From: JBCAWW01 sp039024315
GTDB lineage: Bacteria; Bacteroidota; Bacteroidia; J057
Reading direction: 5' to 3'
Assembly (NCBI GenBank): GCA_039024315.1
Contig: JBCCQN010000100.1
Location: 1-28,959, forward strand
DNA: 28,959 bases
Part shown: one piece after another, positions 14,228 through 21,800 of the stretch
Layout: each line of letters starts with the position of its first letter
Numbering within the stretch: position 1 is the stretch's first letter
Program-made: the position numbers and the translations under genes
The notes under the pieces: generated by a model
Databases searched by the model: none
Seen by the model: the letters and a program-made list of their open reading frames with translations, nothing else
Told to the model about the DNA's origin: nothing

Positions 14228-15775
14228 CTATAGTGGAATATTACCGTGCTTACGTTTTGGACCGCTAACGGCTTTATTTTCAAGCATTTCAAAAGCTCTG
14301 ATAAGCTTGGCTCTGGTTTGCTCTGGCAGTATCACTTCATCCACAAATCCTCGCGCAGCGGCTTTGTAGGGATTGGCAAAGGCTTCGGTATATTCGGCGA
14401 CTTTTTCGTCCAAAGCCGCTTGAGGATCCTCCGCAGCCGCGATTTCACGGCGGAAGATAATCTCAGAGGCACCTTTGGCGCCCATTACCGCGATCTCTGC
14501 CGTAGGCCAGGCGTAATTCATATCAGCACCAATGTGCTTAGAGTTCATTACATCATAGGCGCCACCATAAGCTTTGCGTGTGATCACCGTAATTCTTGGG
14601 ACAGTCGCTTCGCTGAACGCATATAATAGTTTGGCTCCATTGGTGATGATGGCGTTCCATTCCTGATCAGTACCGGGAAGGAAGCCTGGTACGTCTTCAA
14701 ATACGAGTAGCGGGATATTGAAAGCATCGCAAAAGCGTACAAACCGCGCGGCTTTGGTTGAACTCTGAATATCGAGCACACCAGCGAGGACAGCAGGCTG
14801 GTTAGCCACAATACCGATGCTACGACCATCTAGACGCGCAAATCCTACCACGATATTTTCAGCGAAGTTTTCATGCACCTCCATGAAGCTCCCATCATCG
14901 CAAACGCCTGCAATCACCTCTTTGATGTCGTAGGGCTGATTAGGGTTGTCTGGGACAATATCATTGAGTGCAGGCACTGGATCGGTTGCAGACTGAGTAC
15001 AGGCGATTCGAATGGGATCCTCTTCACAATTTTGCGGCAAATAACTCAGCAGACGCTTTAACTCCATGATACATTCAGCCTCATTGGCAGCGGCGAAATG
15101 GGTAACCCCGCTTTTGCTAGCATGAGTCATAGCTCCACCAAGCTCTTCAGCGCTTACCTCTTCGTGCGTTACCGTCTTGACTACATTAGGTCCGGTAACA
15201 AACATGTAGGAAGAGTTTTCGACCATCATGATAAAATCTGTCATCGCAGGGCTATAAACGGCCCCCCCCGCACAGGGTCCCATAATCGCGGAAATCTGAG
15301 GGATGACTCCCGAGGCTTGTACATTACGGTAGAAAATATCTGCATATCCAGCGAGAGAAACCACTCCTTCCTGGATACGCGCACCCCCTGAATCATTAAG
15401 TCCGATAAGAGGGGCTCCGTTCTGCACCGCAAGATCCATAACCTTGCAGATTTTCTCAGCATGAGTCTCGGAAAGAGAACCACCAAAGACGGTAAAGTCT
15501 TGGCTAAACACATAAACCAAACGGCCATGAATTTTGCCATAGCCAGTGACTACTCCATCACCTAGAAACTGCTGTTTGTCTAGGCCAAATTGAGTAGAGC
15601 GATGCTTGACAAATTTACCAATTTCTTCAAAGCTACCTTCGTCCAACAATAGTTCTAATCGCTCTCGAGCGGTCAGTTTGGCTTTTGCATGCTGTTTGGC
15701 AATGCGTTCGGCACCGCCGCCTTCAAGTGCTTGTTGATTAAGTTGACTAAGACGTTCAAACGAAGATTTCTGCAT
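14228..15775 (-). CDS. Acyl-CoA (propionyl-CoA type) carboxylase carboxyltransferase beta subunit
   Basis: The 515-residue protein is a full-length biotin-dependent carboxyltransferase of the PccB/MmdA type. The N-terminal half contains the acyl-CoA site (GGARIQEGVVSLAGYADIFYRN, then GPCAGGAVYSPAMTDF). The C-terminal half contains the carboxybiotin side (FEDVPGFLPGTDQEWNAI, then RKAYGGAYDVMNSKHIGAD). It would move CO2 from carboxybiotin to propionyl-CoA, forming methylmalonyl-CoA, or to a related acyl-CoA. Neither the biotin carboxylase/carrier subunit nor mutase or decarboxylase genes are in the window, so PccB and methylmalonyl-CoA decarboxylase alpha cannot be separated. It leads a leftward cluster behind its own promoter. 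Confidence 0.92.
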   Translation of the reverse strand: MQKSSFERLSQLNQQALEGGGAERIAKQHAKAKLTARERLELLLDEGSFEEIGKFVKHRSTQFGLDKQQFLGDGVVTGYGKIHGRLVYVFSQDFTVFGGSLSETHAEKICKVMDLAVQNGAPLIGLNDSGGARIQEGVVSLAGYADIFYRNVQASGVIPQISAIMGPCAGGAVYSPAMTDFIMMVENSSYMFVTGPNVVKTVTHEEVSAEELGGAMTHASKSGVTHFAAANEAECIMELKRLLSYLPQNCEEDPIRIACTQSATDPVPALNDIVPDNPNQPYDIKEVIAGVCDDGSFMEVHENFAENIVVGFARLDGRSIGIVANQPAVLAGVLDIQSSTKAARFVRFCDAFNIPLLVFEDVPGFLPGTDQEWNAIITNGAKLLYAFSEATVPRITVITRKAYGGAYDVMNSKHIGADMNYAWPTAEIAVMGAKGASEIIFRREIAAAEDPQAALDEKVAEYTEAFANPYKAAARGFVDEVILPEQTRAKLIRAFEMLENKAVSGPKRKHGNIPL

Positions 15776-15792
15776 GGGGTCAAGTTTTGCCC

Positions 15793-15825
15793 CAAAATTA
15801 AGGAATGTAGCGGCGTGATACCAGA
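15793..15825 (-). promoter_or_regulatory. Bacteroidota-type promoter of the carboxylase cluster
   Basis: On the minus strand TCTG (15825-15822), a 21-base spacer and TAATTTTG (15800-15793) match the consensus with one mismatch in the -33 element. The leader to ATG 15775 would be about 12 bases. Confidence 0.55.
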
Positions 15826-15933
15826 TTTTAAATCCTGAGAGAAAAGGAAAAGTTAGCTAGACCGATTGTTGCTCTTTAGAATCTCATTCCTTAAGGCCAT
15901 TTGGGTGGTTAACGCCAAGTATTGAAACTTCTT

Positions 15934-16048
15934 TAAGTACTTAGAAAATAGTACGCAGTATTAAGAACAGGAAAATGAAGCTACGCGATTCAGAGAGACC
16001 TTTTTTCTCTGTACTAAATATTCCCGAAAGCTTTCGGGATACTGGCTA
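15934..16048. repeat. 115-base dispersed repeat, copy 1
   Basis: This copy aligns with 23061-23176 over its full length at roughly 83% identity by eye, with one single-base gap. It starts with TAAGTACTTAG, contains a 20-base identical block AGACCTTTTTTCTCTGTACT, and ends with a perfect 18-base palindrome TCCCGAAAGCTTTCGGGA followed by ATAC and GGCTA. It is non-coding, upstream of the carboxylase gene. It looks like a non-autonomous repeat family; no transposase or target duplication was seen. Confidence 0.8.
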
Positions 16049-16056
16049 CTTTGTAC

Positions 16057-16158
16057 TCAAGAAAGACAGATCAATAAGCCTAGTCCGAGCATTACTCCCA
16101 CTAACACTGCGAGAATTTTCCAATAAGTTTGTTCGTATAGACGGTAATAACGATACAT
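16057..16158 (-). CDS. Possible 33-residue single-span membrane peptide
   Basis: A short reading frame starts at ATG 16158 and encodes a tyrosine-rich, slightly basic head (MYRYYRLYEQTYWK) and one hydrophobic helix (ILAVLVGVMLGLGLLICLS) to the stop. The shape, positive side in and one span, is that of small regulatory membrane proteins, and the helix is unusually clean for chance. No ribosome binding site is visible and an upstream in-frame ATG (16245) exists. It begins and ends next to a dispersed repeat, so it may be fortuitous. The call rests on composition only. Confidence 0.27.
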   Translation of the reverse strand: MYRYYRLYEQTYWKILAVLVGVMLGLGLLICLS

Positions 16159-16268
16159 GAGACTTGTATTAGGTTTGTTGTGGAGGCAAAGTAGAAAAAG
16201 TATCAAAGGATTTTTTACTGGTTTTCTGGTATTCTGAAGTAGCAAAACCGGTTATTTTTGGTCAAAAC

Positions 16269-16682
16269 TTAGCCAATCAGTGGTTGAAAGATGACAAAGC
16301 TGATATCTGGAGCGTCTTCTATTTTGACAATCAGGTCTAGGGCTTTACACTCTATATCATCTACAAACACCACATAAGCACGCGTCTTAAAAGCGTCGAG
16401 GGCTCGAAATACTTGCTTTTCGACATCCACCGTTTGCGATTGAATCGGAAAGGAGCGTCCGGATAAAAATCTTTGAATAGGTAATGGCTCGACGAGCCTT
16501 GGCCCCACGACAGAAGGAAGTGTCTGGCTTTGTAAGGCTTCATGGATCACTCTCGCTGCTATAATTTCACGTATGCTGACAAATTTACCTTTGAAGGTGA
16601 GGCAAAATCTGTTCATACAATCCCCTTCAGGGCTTGTATCACGAATTAGTAATGAATTGGGCATATGTTTGTCATTTTTCAC
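16269..16682 (-). CDS. Orphan hypothetical protein, 137 residues
   Basis: The predicted soluble protein of up to 137 residues has no signal or span. Two alternative starts (ATG 16664 and 16616) would shorten it to 131 or 115 residues; the last begins MNRFCLTFKGKFVSIREIIAARV and looks like a domain start, a strand pair leading into a helix. The C-terminal third (KTRAYVVFVDDIECKALDLIVKIE) alternates strands and helices like a small alpha/beta domain. I recognise no family. Upstream, TTAAAGTT occurs twice (16686-16693 and 16729-16736) around an AT-rich core that could be its promoter. It is isolated between the repeat-bearing gap and the yebC terminator, so a recent or poorly conserved gene is possible. 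Confidence 0.55.
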   Translation of the reverse strand: MKNDKHMPNSLLIRDTSPEGDCMNRFCLTFKGKFVSIREIIAARVIHEALQSQTLPSVVGPRLVEPLPIQRFLSGRSFPIQSQTVDVEKQVFRALDAFKTRAYVVFVDDIECKALDLIVKIEDAPDISFVIFQPLIG

Positions 16683-16778
16683 ACTTTAAAGTTGTGTAAA
16701 ATTATATAAAACTGCAAAAACAACAACCTTAAAGTTAGATTTTAATCGAAAAACATCCTGAATCTCACTTTTTTGTAA

Positions 16779-16822
16779 CAAAAAACTCCCTCTTGCCAAG
16801 GACAAGAGGGAGTTAAAAAAAA
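16779..16822. terminator. Terminator downstream of yebC, bidirectional form
   Basis: AACTCCCTCTTG (16784-16795) and CAAGAGGGAGTT (16803-16814) form a perfect 12-pair stem with a 7-base loop. An A-run on each flank gives T-runs for minus-strand transcription out of yebC. It lies 20 bases past the yebC stop. Confidence 0.9.
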
Positions 16823-16833
16823 TTCGTTTATGT

Positions 16834-17580
16834 CTAGCCTTCAGCCAAAGCAGCAGCTAGCTCCTCCGACATCTCCATGTTATGGAATACCTGCTGCACA
16901 TCATCGTCATCTTCGATCACATCAATCAGCTTCATTACTGAACGAGCTTGATCTACTCCCAAGGCTACAGTTGTCGTTGGGATACGATTTAAGGAGCTTT
17001 CGGCGTCAATTTTGAGGGCTTCAATTTCGGCATTGAGGGAACCATAATCTTCGAAGGCACAAGTAGCGACAAAATTATCTCCATCGCGTTCGATATCTTC
17101 TAGGCCACCTTCTAGCAAAGCCATGGTGATTTCATCTTCATCTAGTCCCTCAGCAGGAAAAATAAAGATCCCTTTACGTTCAAACATATAGTCAACGGAG
17201 CCACTTTTACCCATACTGCCGTTGTATTTATTGAAGTAAGAACGCACATTGGCTACAGTCCGATTGTTGTTATCAGTTAAGGCCTCAACAAACACGGCAA
17301 TGCCGTTAGGTCCATAGCCTTCAAAGGTAACTTCCTCATAACTAGCCCCATCTGATCCACTCCCTTTGCTAATGGCAGCGTCAATTTTATCTTTTGGCAC
17401 ACTCGCTTTGCGTGCATTACGGATAGCGAGACGAAGACGAGGATTGGCGTCCGGATCGTCTCCTCCTTCTTTGACGGAAACTGCTACTTCTTTGATCAGT
17501 TTGGTAAAAAGCTTGGCCCTCTTCGCGTCTTGTGCACCCTTACGGTGCTTGATATTGGCCCATTTACTATGTCCTGCCAT
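16834..17580 (-). CDS. yebC: YebC/PmpR family protein (TACO1 family)
   Basis: The 248-residue protein is a clear YebC/PmpR family member. It opens with the hallmark MAGHSKWANIKHRKGAQDAKRAKLF and continues with DPDANPRLRLAIRNARKASVPKDKI and the YEGYG-like block FEGYGPNGIAVFVEALTDNNNRT. These proteins are described as DNA-binding regulators, and more recently as helpers of translation through proline-rich stretches (the TACO1 relation); which applies here cannot be told from sequence. The length is normal and the C-terminal acidic domain is complete. No Shine-Dalgarno sequence precedes the ATG, in keeping with the other genes. It is transcribed alone between a terminator and the 708-residue gene. 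Confidence 0.96.
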   Translation of the reverse strand: MAGHSKWANIKHRKGAQDAKRAKLFTKLIKEVAVSVKEGGDDPDANPRLRLAIRNARKASVPKDKIDAAISKGSGSDGASYEEVTFEGYGPNGIAVFVEALTDNNNRTVANVRSYFNKYNGSMGKSGSVDYMFERKGIFIFPAEGLDEDEITMALLEGGLEDIERDGDNFVATCAFEDYGSLNAEIEALKIDAESSLNRIPTTTVALGVDQARSVMKLIDVIEDDDDVQQVFHNMEMSEELAAALAEG

Positions 17581-17666
17581 ATTAGATAAAAAGCGTTTAT
17601 AAGATCATTTTTTCGTAGTGCTAAGCTACAAATTTTTCTCATAGAGGTGAAACAGTGATCTTCCGC

Positions 17667-19793
17667 TTAAGAACGGATCATCCTTGTTTGATCTTTACCG
17701 AGTCTTTTCATTACATTTTCGCGTTCTACCCTGTAGAAATGCTTACGACCCATGTTCTTGTCTTGGCGAATCAGGCCAACCTCTATCATGATCTTTATAT
17801 ACTTTTTGGCAGTCGTTCCTTTGATGCTAAGATTTTCTTCAAGATCTGAAGAGAAAAATCCACTTTGAGCATGCTCTACCAAGAATTTAGGCATGTCAAA
17901 TACGACCTCAAAGATTGTCCCATTTTTGTACAGATCATAGAACATAAAGCGGATTCCCTGCTCCAATTGCCAGTTGTTGGTCAGTTTGAGATCAAGGAAA
18001 TAGCCGAGGCGATTGACTTCTTTAAAGGTAATATAGGAGCGGAGGTTGCGGTAGCTAAAGTCTAAGTGTTCCGCGGCCAGCGGTAAGTCTCCTTTCGAGA
18101 TGTTGATACACTTATTGAGCGTAGAATTACGAACGTGATTAGGGACATTTTTGAACTCTTCCCAATCTGTTTTAATAAAGCTCAGAGGATTATTATCATT
18201 TTCAAGTTCGGCCAATAAGCTATTGGCAAGTTTGAGACTGATCTTATCATCGTTGACGATTGCGCCCAGCTGCATCACCTTGATCTCATAAAGCTGATAA
18301 CTCAAATAAACTTTAAGGTTGAAATGCGAGATGGGTTCGAAGCGTAGAAATTCTGCTCTAAATGACTCAGTAAGAGATTTGCCGATTTTTTGCCATTCCT
18401 CTTTTAGGGTAGCAATTGCTTCGATGACATTATTAAATATCTTATCTAAAATAGGCACGATCCAAGAGACACCGGGGCGTTTAATCTCTTCAAGCAATAG
18501 GTCATTGGTCAGTTTAAACAACCCTAGCGTCAGCGAGAACCCACCTTGTCCCTGTTCATATTTACGATTGGCAAACTTGAAGGCTTCTTGAATCAGTTCA
18601 TAAGATTTATTGCCAGCTTCATTTCTCTGCAATAGCTGTAGATAAATCCTAATACTTTCGAGATAGCCATCAAAATCATTGTTTCGCTTAAAAAAAGCGA
18701 CGATTTCTTTAATATCCTTTTCCGTATGAGCCGTTTCAGTCTGGACTGCTAGAGCGGCTTTCTGCAAACGGTACTGGTAAATCCCCTTCTCATCGAGCCC
18801 ATTTTGAGCCAATAGTAATACTTGTTCAATTCCTTGATTTGCCTTTTTTGCAGCGGCATTACGATCCACATCATCTTCTGCCAGCCCATAAAGCTTAGCA
18901 TTTAAATGCCCCATCAAGGCCCCCATCTCTAGTTGTTGCAGATAGGAAAGGGAGTTGAGTTTACCCAAGCTTTGGGTAATTTCGGCTACTTCTATATTTA
19001 CGCCTTCGGCGAACGCTTCGTCATCCTCTTCTGCCTCATCCGATAATAATACTCTAGCACTGAGTTCAAGCACACTCGCTTCGAGTATCGATTTGATGCG
19101 AGCATTATCTTCTCCTTCGGCGGCCTGATCCACTTGGTCTATTAGTCGATTGGCCTGCTCAATTTTATCACCGTTGCCGTTTTGCAAGAAAAAGTCTACC
19201 AAAAAATAAATATTGGCAATATTATGGGGAACCGTCTGCTCTTGAGATGACTTCATGTACCACAATCGCGCTTTTGCCCGTTGTTCAGCTTGTGGCTCTT
19301 GAGCATAAGTGTACCCAATCAAAGTAGAAACAGAACCTATCTGATCTTGAGGCAGTTTGGTCCAAGCTATTTGATTGAGAAAATTCTCCTCGAAAGTTTC
19401 AATTGAGATTGTCCGATTGAGGCGTTGAAAGCTCCCTTCAATTATATTCAAGAATACTTCAAAGGCTTCAAAATCAAACTCCAAATTATAATTAGCCTTT
19501 ACGGCACTTAATCTATGTTTTATAATTTCTAGTAGGCTATTGAACTTTTCTTCATGATGCCTATAGAAATAATATAGCAGTCCCTGCTCGCTTAGATAAA
19601 CCAAATAGCGGGCAGAATCTTTGCTTTGGACACTTAAATTGGTCAGTTCGTTGTCAAATTGCTCCTCGAGCTTAGGCAGATTTTCTAGATCATTCCCTCT
19701 CGATATCTCTTTGAGTAGCCCAGTAAATGGGTACTCCATTGCGCCAGCGATAATTTTAATTCCCAGCTGGATTGGGAAGGCATTCTTACTCAT
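17667..19793 (-). CDS. Large helical-repeat protein with C-terminal winged-helix-like domain, unknown function
   Basis: The 708-residue cytosolic protein has no signal or membrane span. Residues ~1-620 are almost wholly amphipathic helices, with pairs suggestive of a TPR-like or other alpha-solenoid. An acidic insert (SDEAEEDDEAFAEGVN) lies near residue 255. The last ~75 residues read like a winged helix-turn-helix: FFSSDLEENLSIKGTTAKKYIKIMIEVGLI, then a basic wing KNMGRKHFYRVERENVMKRL. That is the plan of a regulator whose solenoid binds a partner or ligand while the tail binds nucleic acid. I do not recognise a named family and assign no target. It is monocistronic, with yebC 86 bases downstream on the same strand. 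Confidence 0.82.
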   Translation of the reverse strand: MSKNAFPIQLGIKIIAGAMEYPFTGLLKEISRGNDLENLPKLEEQFDNELTNLSVQSKDSARYLVYLSEQGLLYYFYRHHEEKFNSLLEIIKHRLSAVKANYNLEFDFEAFEVFLNIIEGSFQRLNRTISIETFEENFLNQIAWTKLPQDQIGSVSTLIGYTYAQEPQAEQRAKARLWYMKSSQEQTVPHNIANIYFLVDFFLQNGNGDKIEQANRLIDQVDQAAEGEDNARIKSILEASVLELSARVLLSDEAEEDDEAFAEGVNIEVAEITQSLGKLNSLSYLQQLEMGALMGHLNAKLYGLAEDDVDRNAAAKKANQGIEQVLLLAQNGLDEKGIYQYRLQKAALAVQTETAHTEKDIKEIVAFFKRNNDFDGYLESIRIYLQLLQRNEAGNKSYELIQEAFKFANRKYEQGQGGFSLTLGLFKLTNDLLLEEIKRPGVSWIVPILDKIFNNVIEAIATLKEEWQKIGKSLTESFRAEFLRFEPISHFNLKVYLSYQLYEIKVMQLGAIVNDDKISLKLANSLLAELENDNNPLSFIKTDWEEFKNVPNHVRNSTLNKCINISKGDLPLAAEHLDFSYRNLRSYITFKEVNRLGYFLDLKLTNNWQLEQGIRFMFYDLYKNGTIFEVVFDMPKFLVEHAQSGFFSSDLEENLSIKGTTAKKYIKIMIEVGLIRQDKNMGRKHFYRVERENVMKRLGKDQTRMIRS

Positions 19794-20306
19794 TCTCTCT
19801 ATTATTGAAAAACCTCGACCTAGTATCGCAGAATCGTTTAATTATCTAAACGTAGCTATTAGCATCAATCGTTGATCTTTGCTACTTGCCTTAAAGTGGG
19901 AGGATAATATCTGCTAGCAAGGACCTATTTCAATTTCCATTTTTTGAGTTCTGCTTATGGGAATCACAGACAGAAAATGGGCTCAGATTGTCTAATTGCA
20001 ATTGCTTTTTGGCCAGAAACTACAAAAAATAACGCTCAACCACAATACTATGTCATTATTTCGTCAGATCATTACCATTATAATCTAGTTAGAATTAGGC
20101 AAAAAGAGCCCAAATTATTGAGATCATATTAAAAAAAATCTATATTTTAAATAACTATTCTGAGACATATGTCAAACCCAGAGCTTGATACCTAGGGCTA
20201 TGGGCTTGCAAAGGTCTATTTTTTGGTTCAATTTTCCAATAGGTCAAAGGTCTTGCGCCTACAAAAAAAAATTTAAGCAGCAAATTGTACAAAGGCACTT
20301 CTTTTT
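19794..20306. other. 513-base gap with no recognised gene
   Basis: The stretch between the 708-residue gene and the end of radA is AT-rich. A 62-codon plus-strand frame at 19944-20132 has no domain-like character and was not accepted. No hairpin terminator, tRNA or repeat shared with the rest of the window was noticed. Parts of it presumably hold the promoter of the 708-residue gene, but no good TTTG/TANNTTTG pair was found. Confidence 0.5.
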
Positions 20307-21671
20307 CTAGGTGAAAGTATTCCTGAAAACTTCATCCAATTTTTGTGCCCCAATTAGCTTGATCGTAGAATAGTTCTTCTCCAAACCGTCAAGTTGCTTC
20401 TGATATACGAATATTTCTTCAAACCCTAATTTTTCAGCCTCCGAAATACGTTGCTCCAATCTACTGATGGGTCTTAATTCACCAGCTAGTCCCACCTCAC
20501 TCGCAAAGACCGCTTTGGGCGAGACAGCGACATCATGCAGACTAGAAACCAAGGCCACTACTATCGCCAGATCCATAGCAGGATCTGCAACCGAAAGCCC
20601 TCCTGTGATATTGAGGAATATATCCTTGATCCCCATTTTGAACCCACACCTCTTCTCGAGCACAGCCAGAATCATATTTAAGCGGCGTAAATCAAAGCCC
20701 GTGCTGGATCTTTGGGCCGTTCCGTAGGCCATATTTGAAACCAAGGCTTGGGTTTCTATCAAAAGAGGTCGTAGTCCTTCTAAAGTGGCTCCTACCGCAA
20801 CTCCCGAAAACTGCTCTTCTCTTCCACTTAAAAATATTTCAGAAGGATTACTGACTTCTCGTAATCCTTGTCCCGTCATATGATAAATTCCCAGTTCACT
20901 TGTGGCGCCAAATCGGTTTTTGTTTGTCCTTATGATGCGATATTGATTATGTCGGTCACCCTCAAATGACAAAACGGCATCTACCATATGCTCCAATACC
21001 TTTGGGCCCGCTAACGAACCCTCCTTCGTAATATGTCCTACAAGAAAAATGGGAACATGGGTATCTTTGGCCAATCTAATCAATTTGGAGGCACTTTCCC
21101 GTACCTGACTCACACTGCCGGGAGCACTTTCCAGCGCTTCTGTGTACACCGTTTGGATCGAATCAATAACAACAATTTCTGGTTGAATTTCTTTAAAGTA
21201 ATTGAAGACCTTCTCAAGGTTGGTTTCACTGGCTACAAATAACTGATCATTGTCAAATGGCAGTCTTGAAGCACGTAGTTTTACTTGATTTTGGGACTCT
21301 TCGCCCGAAACATACAAGATTTTCTTATCGCCCAATTGCAGTGCCAGCTGTAACAATAAGGTACTCTTCCCAATCCCCGGTTCCCCACCAATCAATACGA
21401 CAGATCCATCGACGATTCCACCGCCTAAAACTCGATTAAATTCCTCATCCTTAGTAGGAATACGGGATTCGGTCGTAGCCTCGATTTCCGTCAGGGGTAG
21501 CGGCTTAGACTGAGTATTCAATGCGATAGGGCTACTATTTTTAGCCGTAGCGCCACTGACAATTTCCTCGACTAATGTACCCCAAGCATTGCAGCCCGTG
21601 CACTGTCCTTGCCATTTTAAGTGAGACGTACCACAGTTTTGGCAGATGAATGCCGTTTTAATCTTCGCCAT
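20307..21671 (-). CDS. radA: DNA repair protein RadA
   Basis: The 454-residue protein is a complete RadA (Sms), a RecA-related helicase that drives branch migration of recombination intermediates. The N-terminal C4 zinc finger is Cys10, Cys13, Cys24 and Cys27 (FICQNCGTSHLKWQGQC then CTGC). The Walker A motif GGEPGIGKS is at residues 95-103, Walker B (EIVVIDSIQT) near 165-174, and the RadA-specific KNRFG at 251-255. The C-terminal Lon-like domain follows (GLSVADPAMDLAIVVAL, then SEVGLAGELRPI). All key motifs are intact. Two tandem -7-like elements sit immediately before the ATG. The closest neighbour upstream is a divergent lipoprotein gene. Confidence 0.97.
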   Translation of the reverse strand: MAKIKTAFICQNCGTSHLKWQGQCTGCNAWGTLVEEIVSGATAKNSSPIALNTQSKPLPLTEIEATTESRIPTKDEEFNRVLGGGIVDGSVVLIGGEPGIGKSTLLLQLALQLGDKKILYVSGEESQNQVKLRASRLPFDNDQLFVASETNLEKVFNYFKEIQPEIVVIDSIQTVYTEALESAPGSVSQVRESASKLIRLAKDTHVPIFLVGHITKEGSLAGPKVLEHMVDAVLSFEGDRHNQYRIIRTNKNRFGATSELGIYHMTGQGLREVSNPSEIFLSGREEQFSGVAVGATLEGLRPLLIETQALVSNMAYGTAQRSSTGFDLRRLNMILAVLEKRCGFKMGIKDIFLNITGGLSVADPAMDLAIVVALVSSLHDVAVSPKAVFASEVGLAGELRPISRLEQRISEAEKLGFEEIFVYQKQLDGLEKNYSTIKLIGAQKLDEVFRNTFT

Positions 21672-21675
21672 TTGG

Positions 21676-21710
21676 CAAAAATAATAGCATTATCCAAAAA
21701 TAATAGCATT
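21676..21710 (-). promoter_or_regulatory. Duplicated -7 promoter element upstream of radA
   Basis: The 16-base sequence CAAAAATAATAGCATT is repeated exactly at 21676-21691 and 21695-21710. On the minus strand each copy holds TATTTTTG, an exact TANNTTTG element. The near copy ends 4 bases before the ATG and would give an almost leaderless mRNA; the far copy would give a leader of roughly 15-20 bases. A TTTG at the usual spacing is missing for both. Confidence 0.5.
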
Positions 21711-21800
21711 TTTGCAAAAATTTGATTTTTAAAGCCATTTATTCCAACTCTTTTAGCCAAAGCTTGTCAATACGCTTACAGGCATGTAATTTCCAGCGCA

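Noticed and set aside
19944..20132. 62-codon plus-strand open frame in the gap before radA
   Set aside because: No domain-like pattern, no promoter element and AT-rich flanks; length is within chance expectation.
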